Source of the DNA: Treponema primitia ZAS-1
Lineage (GTDB): Bacteria > Spirochaetota > Spirochaetia > Treponematales > Breznakiellaceae
Direction of reading: 5' to 3'
Assembly (NCBI RefSeq): GCF_000297095.1
Contig: NZ_AEEA01000113.1
Coordinates: 50,881 to 114,880 of the forward strand
Length of the DNA: 64,000 bases
Shown: positions 17,863 to 25,842 of the stretch, piece after piece
Layout of the letters: every line of letters starts with the position of its first letter
Numbering within the stretch: position 1 is the stretch's first letter
Translations under genes and position numbers: made by a program
The notes under the pieces: generated by a model
Databases searched by the model: none
Told to the model about the DNA's origin: nothing
The model's input: only the letters and a program-made list of their open reading frames with translations

Positions 17863-19395
17863 TTACAGGTTTTGTGCCTTTTTGATCCTAATCGCCATAT
17901 ATTCTTTGCCGGGCAAATCAACCTTGAATTTCCCTTGGTATACACCCGCCTTTACAATGGTCATTTCCCAAGTATCGATGACTTCAACCTCAAAAGATTC
18001 TATATCGTTAAAATAGAATTCTCTGAAAGAAGGCCGCATAAAACCATAATAGATAAGATAATAATCCGGAGAACTTGCATTATTCTCCGCCGTTGCTGTT
18101 ACGGCATCCCAAAATAGCGGTGTGGGCTTAAGCCCGTGACCGGGAGTTTCCTTGAGGATACGAAGAAGAAATTTAAACCGTTCAGGACTTTCTCCATGAA
18201 GCTCGCCGCCGTGAGACCACCAGAGCAGGTTATTAGGATGCAGGAAAGTTTCGCCGTGACCAGCATAGCCGCCCCTGCAAGCCGCTTCCCAAAAACGGCG
18301 CACCAGTTCCTTTCCGCTTATATTTCCCCATCCATGTTGTATATTACCTTCATAGGCTATTTCATCGAGTACCACTGGTTTCCCGTACCGCTCACGCCAT
18401 TCAGTGGTAAATTCGGCGGTTTTATAGAGATCCTGTCTTTGTATGCTGCAATGAGTAATCCAGGGGCGAGAATAGTCATAAAAGGGCCGACAATTATGGA
18501 TGGATCTGAGATGCTTGTATGGATCCTTTTCGCAGAGCAGGGCGGCGTATCGTTCCCAGTCGGCTAGGGTCTTCTGAGGCATGAGGTCGTACTCATTAGC
18601 AAGAGACCACCACACATTGCGAAAAGCGCTGAACCGGGCGATACAGTAGTTCCAATAGAGATCATCCTCTTCGGCACTCATCATACTGAATCCCCAGCGG
18701 TCATAGGGGTGCATAATGATGAGATCCGCTTCGATGTTGAGATCCCGCAAGGCCTTAATGCAATTATCTATGTGCTGAAAATGTTCCGTATTAAAACGCT
18801 TGAAGTCCCATTTATTGCCTGGCGCTGTACCGGTATAACTCTGAAAATTCTCCTTCGTGAGAACAGAGCTATCCATGGGTTTTCCTTCATAGGGGTATGA
18901 CCGGGGTTCTCCCAGATTATAGTCGTAGTGTTTGGGAAATATACAGAACCGTATCTTATTAAAGGCGCTTTTTGATAGGGTTTCCAGGGTTTTTTTTTGT
19001 AATTCAGCACTCTGTAATTCCCACACATAGCAGGTAGTCCCTATGGAGTAATAAGGATCGCCATCCTCATATGCAAAATGGAAGGTATTAGCCACCCGTA
19101 CAGGTCCATGGTTCCCCTTTTGGGCTGGAAGGACAGCAAAGTCCCCAGCATAGGTTTTATCAGAAAAACTGCCGCTGATCGCAAATGTATAGTGCTCTGC
19201 AAAGGAAGGCATAAAACGGACCGTATACCTGCCATCACCGTTATAAAAACCTTCCACAGTCTTTGTTTCACCGTTACTTTTGAATACACCCCGGATTTGA
19301 TAATCCGTAAAGGGGTTTTTATCCGTAAAACCGGGACAGATCACTTCTAAAACATCCCAGCGTTCCGTCTGTTTTGGATATGTAAATTCGATCAT
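17863..19395 (-). CDS. Predicted glycoside hydrolase (DUF5060/DUF4038-like)
   Basis: A 510-residue protein without signal peptide. The first 90 residues look like the Ig-like DUF5060 domain (ERWDVLEV ... YTVRFMP). A TIM-barrel block resembling DUF4038 follows, with FNKIRFCIFPKHYDYN, WWSLANEYDLM (candidate acid/base Glu) and KPVVLDEIAYEG (candidate nucleophile Glu). A small C-terminal beta domain (DUF5605-like) closes it. It probably hydrolyses an oligosaccharide after import by the adjacent ABC system, since it appears cytoplasmic. The two glutamates are inferred from position, not proven. Confidence 0.75.
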   Translation of the reverse strand: MIEFTYPKQTERWDVLEVICPGFTDKNPFTDYQIRGVFKSNGETKTVEGFYNGDGRYTVRFMPSFAEHYTFAISGSFSDKTYAGDFAVLPAQKGNHGPVRVANTFHFAYEDGDPYYSIGTTCYVWELQSAELQKKTLETLSKSAFNKIRFCIFPKHYDYNLGEPRSYPYEGKPMDSSVLTKENFQSYTGTAPGNKWDFKRFNTEHFQHIDNCIKALRDLNIEADLIIMHPYDRWGFSMMSAEEDDLYWNYCIARFSAFRNVWWSLANEYDLMPQKTLADWERYAALLCEKDPYKHLRSIHNCRPFYDYSRPWITHCSIQRQDLYKTAEFTTEWRERYGKPVVLDEIAYEGNIQHGWGNISGKELVRRFWEAACRGGYAGHGETFLHPNNLLWWSHGGELHGESPERFKFLLRILKETPGHGLKPTPLFWDAVTATAENNASSPDYYLIYYGFMRPSFREFYFNDIESFEVEVIDTWEMTIVKAGVYQGKFKVDLPGKEYMAIRIKKAQNL

Positions 19396-19407
19396 GTCGC
19401 AATCCTC

Positions 19408-20244
19408 CTATTTTACCGATCCGGCGACACCTTCCACAAAATATTTCTGGAAGATTAAATAAACAACTAATACCGGGATCACTGAGATAAGTACACCGGC
19501 GCAAAGTAACCCGTAGTCCGTTCCATGTTCACCGACAAAAGTCATAATGCCTACCGGAACTGTTTTTTTATTATTATCGTTAATGATGACCATCGCCAGA
19601 AGGTATTCATTCCAGGTAGCCAGAAAATCGGTAATGACCAAGGTGGCAATAGCCGGTTTTGAAATAGGCAGAATAATATGCCAAAACAGCTGTAACTTGC
19701 TGCAGCCATCTATCAATGCGGCATCATCAATTGCCTTAGGGATTGTACGGAAAAAACCCCGGAGTATCAAAATTCCATAGGAAATACCAAATCCGATATA
19801 GACATAAAAAAGGCCGAAATAGGTATTAAGTAAACCCAGTCTGCTGTATATCACATTGATAGGTACCAGGGCGACTTGGAAGGGAAGCATCATCCCAATG
19901 ATAAAGAAAATGAAAATTCCGGTTTTGTGTTTTACATCCAGCCGGGTTATGGCAAAAGCTGCTAAGGCTTCCACCACAATACCAAGGGGTACCTTTAAAC
20001 AGCAAATTATTAAATCGTTACGCATATAGATGAGCAGTCTGCCCTTAATCATGGCATCGGAAAAATTGCTCCAGGCAAATTTTGCCGGCAGGCTGAAAAG
20101 TCCGGTGTTATTATAAAAATCCTGTTTGCTCTTTATTGCTGTAGCTATCAAGGTATAAATAGGCGCTGCCCAAATTATTGTTATTACCAGGAGGATGACA
20201 TAGAGTACAATTTTTTTCACATTTTTGACAAGCTTTGGCTGCAC
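19408..20244 (-). CDS. Carbohydrate ABC transporter permease, MalG type
   Basis: A 278-residue inner-membrane protein with about six helices and the EAA loop (DDAALIDGCSKLQLFWHIILPISKPAI) that contacts the ATPase. The N-terminal KNVKKIVLYVILLVITIIWAAPIY segment is the first helix. It pairs with the MalF-type permease 12 bases upstream to import an oligosaccharide delivered by the binding protein. The operon has no ATPase gene, so a shared MsmX/UgpC-type ATPase elsewhere must energise it. Confidence 0.92.
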   Translation of the reverse strand: MQPKLVKNVKKIVLYVILLVITIIWAAPIYTLIATAIKSKQDFYNNTGLFSLPAKFAWSNFSDAMIKGRLLIYMRNDLIICCLKVPLGIVVEALAAFAITRLDVKHKTGIFIFFIIGMMLPFQVALVPINVIYSRLGLLNTYFGLFYVYIGFGISYGILILRGFFRTIPKAIDDAALIDGCSKLQLFWHIILPISKPAIATLVITDFLATWNEYLLAMVIINDNNKKTVPVGIMTFVGEHGTDYGLLCAGVLISVIPVLVVYLIFQKYFVEGVAGSVK

Positions 20245-20256
20245 AATATCCTCCTT

Positions 20257-21123
20257 TTAGTCTTTTCTTGCGGTAAAGGTGATATACGGTACAATCACGA
20301 TAAGCATAAAAAGTACCATAAGGACTGCAATGGCGGCTCCATAACCGACGTTATTGTACCGGAATGTTTGGGAATACATGTAGGTAGACATCATCTGGGT
20401 CGCATTATTGGGGCCTCCTGCGGTAAGCCCCATGATCACATCAAAAACCTTCATGGCGCCGACAATTAAATTTGCAATAACAATAACAAATGTTTCTTTC
20501 ATCATGGGCATGGTGATGATAAAAAAACGGCTTAGATTAGAAGCGCCATCAATGGTAGCCGCTTCCAGCACTTCTTCGGGTACCGTCTGTAATCCTGCCA
20601 GAAAAAAAATCATCGGCAGTCCTGCGGACTGCCAAAGGGAAGCAAAAAAGATCGCGTAGATACTGGCAGTGGGACTGGATATCCAGCTTTGCTGGTAAGT
20701 ACTGCCTAGTAGTTTCAATAGCTGATTAATAAAACCAAAGCTGGGATTATATATCCAGCGCCAGATAATTGCCACTGCAATGGACGCAATAACTGCGGGG
20801 AAGTAAAAAAATCCACGAAAGAAAGTACGGCCGACGAATGACTTGTTCAGCATAACCGCGAAGCCAAGGGAAACAGTCATGGTGGCAAAAAGGGATAATA
20901 TAATCCAGATAAGATTATTTTTCAGAGCCATATCAAAAACGGGGTCTTTAAAGAGGGTAAAAAAATTATTCAGTCCCACAAATTCCATTTTTGCGATACC
21001 GTTCCATTTAAATAAACTGATAATTACGGAATAAAACACCGGAATTATCACTACGGAAAGGTAAATTACCCCTGCGGGTACTAAAAACAGCAAGGATGTG
21101 ACACTTGATTTTTTCGCCGTCAT
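20257..21123 (-). CDS. Carbohydrate ABC transporter permease, MalF/UgpA type
   Basis: A 288-residue inner-membrane permease with six predicted helices and the EAA motif near the middle (EEVLEAATIDGASNLSRFFIITMPMM). First of two permeases; both lie downstream of the binding-protein gene, separated from it by a strong stem-loop at 21143-21179. Length is typical for the shorter UgpA subgroup. Confidence 0.92.
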   Translation of the reverse strand: MTAKKSSVTSLLFLVPAGVIYLSVVIIPVFYSVIISLFKWNGIAKMEFVGLNNFFTLFKDPVFDMALKNNLIWIILSLFATMTVSLGFAVMLNKSFVGRTFFRGFFYFPAVIASIAVAIIWRWIYNPSFGFINQLLKLLGSTYQQSWISSPTASIYAIFFASLWQSAGLPMIFFLAGLQTVPEEVLEAATIDGASNLSRFFIITMPMMKETFVIVIANLIVGAMKVFDVIMGLTAGGPNNATQMMSTYMYSQTFRYNNVGYGAAIAVLMVLFMLIVIVPYITFTARKD

Positions 21124-21142
21124 TACGTTCCCCCGTTTTGCG

Positions 21143-21179
21143 GTATAAAAAGCGGACGATCGATGTCCGCTTTTTATAC
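21143..21179 (-). terminator. Intra-operon stem-loop between binding protein and permeases
   Basis: Perfect 15-base-pair inverted repeat GTATAAAAAGCGGAC / GTCCGCTTTTTATAC around the seven-base loop GATCGAT. It lies 63 bases wide between the binding-protein stop and the MalF start. Such hairpins commonly stabilise the upstream message or partly terminate, giving excess binding protein over permease. Confidence 0.8.
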
Positions 21180-21186
21180 TTTTTTA

Positions 21187-22458
21187 CTATTTGCTGCGAT
21201 AGGCCGTAATAGCTGCCTGTATACGGGCTGCGCCGTCTTGGGGAGTTATCTGACCATTAGCAATACCGTCCTGAACCCGGAATAGTTCATCCGCAACTTC
21301 CGTCGGGAAGGCCTGGTCGGTAATGGTAAAAGTACCGTTCGTATTACTTGTTTGCATCATAATCGCCACATTGGGTTGACCTGCGGGCATTTCCGCATCC
21401 AGACGGGGCAGGGGCAGGTTATAATATTCGGCATACTTTGCAACATTTTCTTTACTGTAATAATAATCCAGGAATTTTATACAGGCCGCCAGCTTTTCGT
21501 TACTAAGATTCTTATTAAGCTGCATCATTTCAGCAAAGGCGGACATACGATTGGTCCCGCCGGAGGGGAAGGCGAAGGTACCATATTTACTTATATCCTG
21601 CTGTTCCTGGATGATAGTCCCGTCATACCATTGCCCCTGGACATCCATGGCCGCAGCACCGGAGAATACTGCCATTTGGGTATTATTAGGATCTGCGGTA
21701 ACAAAACCGGCGGGAAAATAGCCCTTGTCGCAGAATTCCTTGTATTTGGTCAGGGCTTGTATCACCGCATCATTATTATGGCTGGTTTGGAAAGTGCTCA
21801 TCGAATCGTGGAGCTGCGCCCCGGCATAATGTTCTATTAGCAATTCTACGAAACGCATCACATGCCAGCCGTAAAGGCCTGCAGTAGAGATGGGGGTAAT
21901 ACCATTCTGCTTCAATGTCGCGCATACCTGCTCAAATTGTTCAAAGGTAGTGGGAACACTCAGGTTGTACTTTTGAAATATATCCTTGCGATAATAAACG
22001 TCCAGAACATTATAAGCGGTAGGATATCCGGCCAGCTTGCCTGACAGGGTACAGAGATTCAACACCCCGGGACTAAAGGTGTTTTTCCACCCATTTTGAG
22101 CGGCATAATTGGTCAGATCGTAGACCAGATCATTTTCCGCAAAAAAACCGCCTAAACTGCCGCCCCAGTTAAACCACATATCCGGCAGGGTTTTGGAAGA
22201 TGCCGCCACCTTGGTGGCATCCTTAATACCATCGGTGTCATAGTAGGCTGCGGTAACCTGGATATCGGGGTTTGCCGCATTGAATGCCTTAATAACAGCA
22301 TCATAGGCTACTTGACGGGTACTCAAGGTCCAAACCGTCAATTGGGTCTTTCCACTGCCGCCGCCGGAACTTTGGCCACCGCCCCAAGCTGTTGTAAGGC
22401 TTAAAGCCGCCATCATGACCAGGGCCAAACCTGTTTTCATCGCTCTCTTTGTGTTCAT
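21187..22458 (-). CDS. Sugar ABC transporter substrate-binding protein
   Basis: A 423-residue family 1 extracellular solute-binding protein. The N-terminus is a signal peptide (KRAMKTGLALVMMAALSLTTAW) followed by a Gly/Ser-rich linker; there is no lipobox cysteine, so it should be free in the periplasm. The mature part begins TQLTVWTLSTRQ and includes AFNAANPDIQV and the GYPTAYNVLDVYYRKDIF hinge segment. It is first in the leftward operon, behind a consensus promoter at 22511-22539. Confidence 0.92.
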   Translation of the reverse strand: MNTKRAMKTGLALVMMAALSLTTAWGGGQSSGGGSGKTQLTVWTLSTRQVAYDAVIKAFNAANPDIQVTAAYYDTDGIKDATKVAASSKTLPDMWFNWGGSLGGFFAENDLVYDLTNYAAQNGWKNTFSPGVLNLCTLSGKLAGYPTAYNVLDVYYRKDIFQKYNLSVPTTFEQFEQVCATLKQNGITPISTAGLYGWHVMRFVELLIEHYAGAQLHDSMSTFQTSHNNDAVIQALTKYKEFCDKGYFPAGFVTADPNNTQMAVFSGAAAMDVQGQWYDGTIIQEQQDISKYGTFAFPSGGTNRMSAFAEMMQLNKNLSNEKLAACIKFLDYYYSKENVAKYAEYYNLPLPRLDAEMPAGQPNVAIMMQTSNTNGTFTITDQAFPTEVADELFRVQDGIANGQITPQDGAARIQAAITAYRSK

Positions 22459-22510
22459 CTTTTATTCTCCTCCATATAGTTATTTGAATAGAACCTATTC
22501 ATTAGCTTTG

Positions 22511-22539
22511 AGTATACCCTCTGTCTTTTGAAATGTCAA
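22511..22539 (-). promoter_or_regulatory. Promoter of the sugar ABC/catabolic operon
   Basis: Minus strand TTGACA (22539-22534), a 17-base spacer and TATACT (22516-22511), near-consensus sigma-70. It drives the six-gene operon 22458-14981. Confidence 0.8.
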
Positions 22540-22546
22540 ACAAAAG
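22525..22546. promoter_or_regulatory. Inverted repeat overlapping the -35, candidate DeoR operator
   Basis: CTTTTG, ten bases, CAAAAG. It covers the -35 box of the leftward promoter and lies in the divergent region controlled by the adjacent DeoR-family gene. The link to that regulator is inference. Confidence 0.4.
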
Positions 22547-22583
22547 AAAGGAAAAAAAAGTAAAAGAATACAATAAAAATCGT

Positions 22584-22612
22584 TTGACCTTTTTATTATT
22601 ATGTTTTACTCT
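22584..22612 (+). promoter_or_regulatory. Candidate promoter of the transketolase/DeoR operon
   Basis: TTGACC at 22584-22589, a 17-base spacer and TACTCT at 22607-22612, followed 27 bases later by ATG 22640. The -10 is weak, consistent with a regulated promoter. Confidence 0.5.
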
Positions 22613-22639
22613 TTATTTATTCAGATTTCGAGGTTATAA

Positions 22640-23449
22640 ATGGATAATGCAACTCTTAAAACGAAAGCAAACGAAATACGAAAAAGAACTGTAGCCATGA
22701 TTACTAAAGCCCGTGGAGGGCATATGGGTTCTTCGTTATCCGAAGCGGACATTCTGGCGGTTTTATTTTTTAAGACCCTCAATTTTAGGCCTGAAAACTT
22801 GAGCGATCCGGAACGGGACCGCTTTGTTCTGAGTAAAGGGCACGCCTCTGAGGGGTATTATTCCGCTCTGGCCGAGGCGGGCTTTTTCCCTACGGCATGG
22901 CTGGACAGTTATTTGTCCCATGATTGTCCCCTCACCATACACCCGACAAACCATGTGCCGGGGATCGAAGTTTGTACCGGAGCTCTGGGACATGGTTTTC
23001 CCATCGCCGTGGGTATGGCCCTGGGGGCCAGAAAAACAGATAAAAAATCCCGGGTTTTTGTCCTTACCGGTGATGGTGAATTGGAAGAAGGTACCAACTG
23101 GGAAGCCGCTATGGCAGCTTCCTATTACAAACTTGGAAACCTCGTTTTAATTGTAGACGCCAACGGGCTCCAACTTGCAGATTCTGTGGCGAATACTATG
23201 GAAATAAACCCGCTTAAAGAAAAGTTACTTAGTTTCGGTATGGATGTCCACGAAATTGACGGTCATGATACGGCGGCCATGGCGGACCTTTTTGATTCCC
23301 TGGACTATTCGGGGAATAAGCCCCACGCGGTGATTGCCAAAACGATAAAAGGTAAGGGCGTTTCCTTTATGGAGAATCGCCCTGAATGGCATCATACCAT
23401 TCCCAGCGAGGAACAGGGTATCAAGGCCCTGGAGGAATTGAAGATATGA
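22640..23449 (+). CDS. Transketolase, N-terminal subunit
   Basis: The 269-residue thiamine-diphosphate-binding half of a split transketolase. It carries KGHASEGYYSALAEAG, the GDGELEEG ... DANGLQ cofactor motif (GDG-N type) and KTIKGKGVSFME. Together with the next gene it forms the full enzyme that moves two-carbon units between sugar phosphates. It is the first gene of the rightward arm of the sugar divergon, so the pair is probably induced with the imported sugar rather than being the housekeeping enzyme. Confidence 0.93.
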   Translation: MDNATLKTKANEIRKRTVAMITKARGGHMGSSLSEADILAVLFFKTLNFRPENLSDPERDRFVLSKGHASEGYYSALAEAGFFPTAWLDSYLSHDCPLTIHPTNHVPGIEVCTGALGHGFPIAVGMALGARKTDKKSRVFVLTGDGELEEGTNWEAAMAASYYKLGNLVLIVDANGLQLADSVANTMEINPLKEKLLSFGMDVHEIDGHDTAAMADLFDSLDYSGNKPHAVIAKTIKGKGVSFMENRPEWHHTIPSEEQGIKALEELKI

Positions 23450-24390
23450 AAGAGAATTCAGACTTAGAACTTCGGGATGCAGCGGTTAGTTCTTATATAG
23501 ATATGATTAAACAGGGTGCAAATATCATGTACCTGGTGAGCGATTCGGTTAGTACCAGCAAGATAAAACCTTTTCGGGATCTGTTTCCCGAGCGCTTAAT
23601 CAATGTGGGTATAGCCGAACAGAACCTTATGGGTATAGCCGCAGGTTTGGCCAACAGCGGGATTATTCCCATTACCGGAAACGCCGCACCGTTTTTGATT
23701 TCCCGTTCCAACGAACAGCTTAAGGTGGATATTTCCTATTCGAACAGTAATGTCAAAGTTACCGGATTGCATCCCGGTTTCAGCTACGGGACCGATGGAA
23801 TAACCCATCATGAGGTGAATGATATTTGTTTTATCCGCGGTATGCCCAATTTTGAGATATATGTTCCCTGCGATCCCCGGGAATGTAAACAAATGTTGGA
23901 GTACGGGGTTCTTAAACGGCAGGGACCAGTCTATGCCAGTCTCAATACAGGGAAGTTTCCGGTTATTACACCGGACTCCTATACTTTTACACCCGGCCTT
24001 CCGGTTCGTTTTTCTGAAGGGAAAGACCTCACCATTATTGCCCTGGGGACTGCAGTTCATGATGCACTCAAGGCCGCCGAAAGCCTTAAGGGCCGTGTTA
24101 CCTGCGATATTTTTGCTCTTACTTCCATCAGGCCCTTTTTGCCTGAGGCGCTCATCGAATCAATACGTAAAACCGGCTTGGTATTAACTGTTGAACAGCA
24201 CTCCACCCACGGAGGCGCCGGGAGCCTTGTGGCGGAATTGATCGCCGAACAGGGTTTAGGCGCCCGTCTTAGGCGTCTGGGGATACCTGATGGTTCTTTT
24301 ACCCGGAATTGGACAGCAGGGGATAATAAGGCTTTTTTCAGGCTGGATGCCGCCGGTATTGCCAAAACCCTGGAAGAAATGATAGTATAA
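23446..24390 (+). CDS. Transketolase, C-terminal subunit
   Basis: A 314-residue protein with the pyrimidine-binding and C-terminal domains of transketolase: RLINVGIAEQNLMGIAAGLA (catalytic Glu in the EQN motif), FSYGTDGITHHEVND, and a C-terminal domain with EQHSTHGGAGS. Its ATG overlaps the TGA of the N-terminal subunit by four bases (ATGA) with GGAGG upstream, so translation is coupled and subunit stoichiometry kept equal. Confidence 0.93.
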   Translation: MKENSDLELRDAAVSSYIDMIKQGANIMYLVSDSVSTSKIKPFRDLFPERLINVGIAEQNLMGIAAGLANSGIIPITGNAAPFLISRSNEQLKVDISYSNSNVKVTGLHPGFSYGTDGITHHEVNDICFIRGMPNFEIYVPCDPRECKQMLEYGVLKRQGPVYASLNTGKFPVITPDSYTFTPGLPVRFSEGKDLTIIALGTAVHDALKAAESLKGRVTCDIFALTSIRPFLPEALIESIRKTGLVLTVEQHSTHGGAGSLVAELIAEQGLGARLRRLGIPDGSFTRNWTAGDNKAFFRLDAAGIAKTLEEMIV

Positions 24391-24415
24391 CTATCTGAAA
24401 AGGATGATTCATTGG

Positions 24416-25195
24416 ATGTTTCCGGAACAAAGACGTGAAAAGATACTTGAGCTTCTTCGTGAGAACGGCAGCTGCCGGGTTCAGGAGCTAAAAAAGATTT
24501 TTCAAGTCTCGGAACCCACTATACGTCAGGATTTGGAAACAATGGAACATGCGGGGCTTATCATCCGTCAGCACGGGGGAGCCTTCATCAGTAATTATTC
24601 ATCCTTTGCCGCTGATATACAGCTTGAACGGCATATCAACATGGATCGTAAAACACTTATCGGAGCCAAGGCTGCGGAATTTGTCAATTCCGGGGACAGT
24701 GTTATCCTTGATTCGGGAACCACCGTTACGGAGATGATTAATCCCCTGTTAACTAAAAAGGAACTCAAGATAGTCACCCCAGCCATCAATATAACCTTGG
24801 CTTTGGGTAAAGAGCCGACCAATACTATTGTTATGCCCGGAGGAGAATTCAAAGCTCCCACGCTTTCCCTGACCGGTGAAAAATCGGTTTCCATTTTTAG
24901 TGATCTTTATGTGGAGAAACTTTTTCTAGCCGCCGGGGGCTTCTCCCTGGAGGCGGGTCTCACGTATCCAAGTTTTGTAGATCTTCCCTTAAAACGGGCT
25001 ATGATCAATTCGGCTAAAACGGTATATCTACTGGTGGATTCAAGTAAGCTGGAAAAAATTCTCTTTGCTTCTCTCGGGTGTTTGGATAAAATTGATTTTC
25101 TTATTACCGATGCAGGGATTAGTCAGGATTATGTTAAACGACTGGCGGATATTAATATAGAAACCGTTATTTGCGGCGAAACCGGGGACATTTAA
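24416..25195 (+). CDS. DeoR-family transcriptional regulator
   Basis: A roughly 260-residue repressor-type protein. The N-terminal winged helix reads RREKILELLRENGSCRVQEL and VSEPTIRQDLETMEHAGLIIRQHGGA. The C-terminal DeoR effector domain (GAKAAEFVNSGDSVILDSGTT ... LTRIV-like TPAIN) binds a phosphorylated sugar in known members. It is the last gene of the transketolase operon and probably controls both arms of the divergon. ATG 24416 matches family starts; ATG 24404 is also in frame, but the AAAAGG before it is too close. Confidence 0.9.
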   Translation: MFPEQRREKILELLRENGSCRVQELKKIFQVSEPTIRQDLETMEHAGLIIRQHGGAFISNYSSFAADIQLERHINMDRKTLIGAKAAEFVNSGDSVILDSGTTVTEMINPLLTKKELKIVTPAINITLALGKEPTNTIVMPGGEFKAPTLSLTGEKSVSIFSDLYVEKLFLAAGGFSLEAGLTYPSFVDLPLKRAMINSAKTVYLLVDSSKLEKILFASLGCLDKIDFLITDAGISQDYVKRLADINIETVICGETGDI

Positions 25196-25329
25196 ATAAT
25201 ATAACAAGGGAAGTCTCCGGAGGTTTCCCCCCTCGATACCTCGTCATATGATTTAAATGATTGCATTATCACCCATTCTGCATTAAAATACTAAAAGCCA
25301 CTGACAGGCAGAGTCGAAGAGAGGTGTCT

Positions 25330-25842
25330 ATGGAGTTTGATTACGGTGTCATCGATGAGGTTATCGATGAATGGGGAGCCGCGCCTAATGCGATAATACC
25401 GGTTTTGCAGGGGGTACAGGAAAAGTACAACTACCTACCCCCGGAGATTTTTCCCTATATTGCGGAAAAGTTAGGGGTAAGCGAGGCCCGGATTTTTGGG
25501 GTGGCTACCTTTTTTGAAAACTTTTCCCTGGATCCGAAGGGGAAGTTTATTATTAAGGTCTGTGACGGTACGGCCTGCCATGTGCGGAAATCCCTGCCCA
25601 ACCTGGAGCGGCTCCGTAAGGAACTGGGGCTTTCTGAAAAGAAGATAACCACCGGGGATCTGGGTTTTACGGTCCAGACCGTGGCCTGCCTGGGGGCGTG
25701 CAGCCTGGGGCCGGCGCTGACGGTGAATAACAAGGTATATGCCAATATGACTCCCGAAAAGGTGAGTGCCCTGCTGGCAGAGCTGAAGGCACAGCTTGCA
25801 ACGGAGTCCCCCGCGCAACTTGCAAAGGGGGTGGCGGAATGA
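25330..25842 (+). CDS. hndA: NAD(P)-linked [FeFe]-hydrogenase subunit A (NuoE-like)
   Basis: A 170-residue thioredoxin-like [2Fe-2S] protein of the NuoE/HndA/HydC family. Cluster cysteines lie in CDGTAC and CLGAC. It passes electrons between the flavin subunit and the hydrogenase. The GAGAGG ribosome-binding site places the start at ATG 25330. It is the first gene of a tightly packed operon and overlaps the next gene by four bases. Confidence 0.92.
   Translation: MEFDYGVIDEVIDEWGAAPNAIIPVLQGVQEKYNYLPPEIFPYIAEKLGVSEARIFGVATFFENFSLDPKGKFIIKVCDGTACHVRKSLPNLERLRKELGLSEKKITTGDLGFTVQTVACLGACSLGPALTVNNKVYANMTPEKVSALLAELKAQLATESPAQLAKGVAE

Noticed and set aside
25208..25229. Dyad GGGAAGTCTCC/GGAGGTTTCCC before the hnd operon
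   Set aside because: Imperfect symmetry with no loop and no T-run; neither a clear terminator nor a clear operator.
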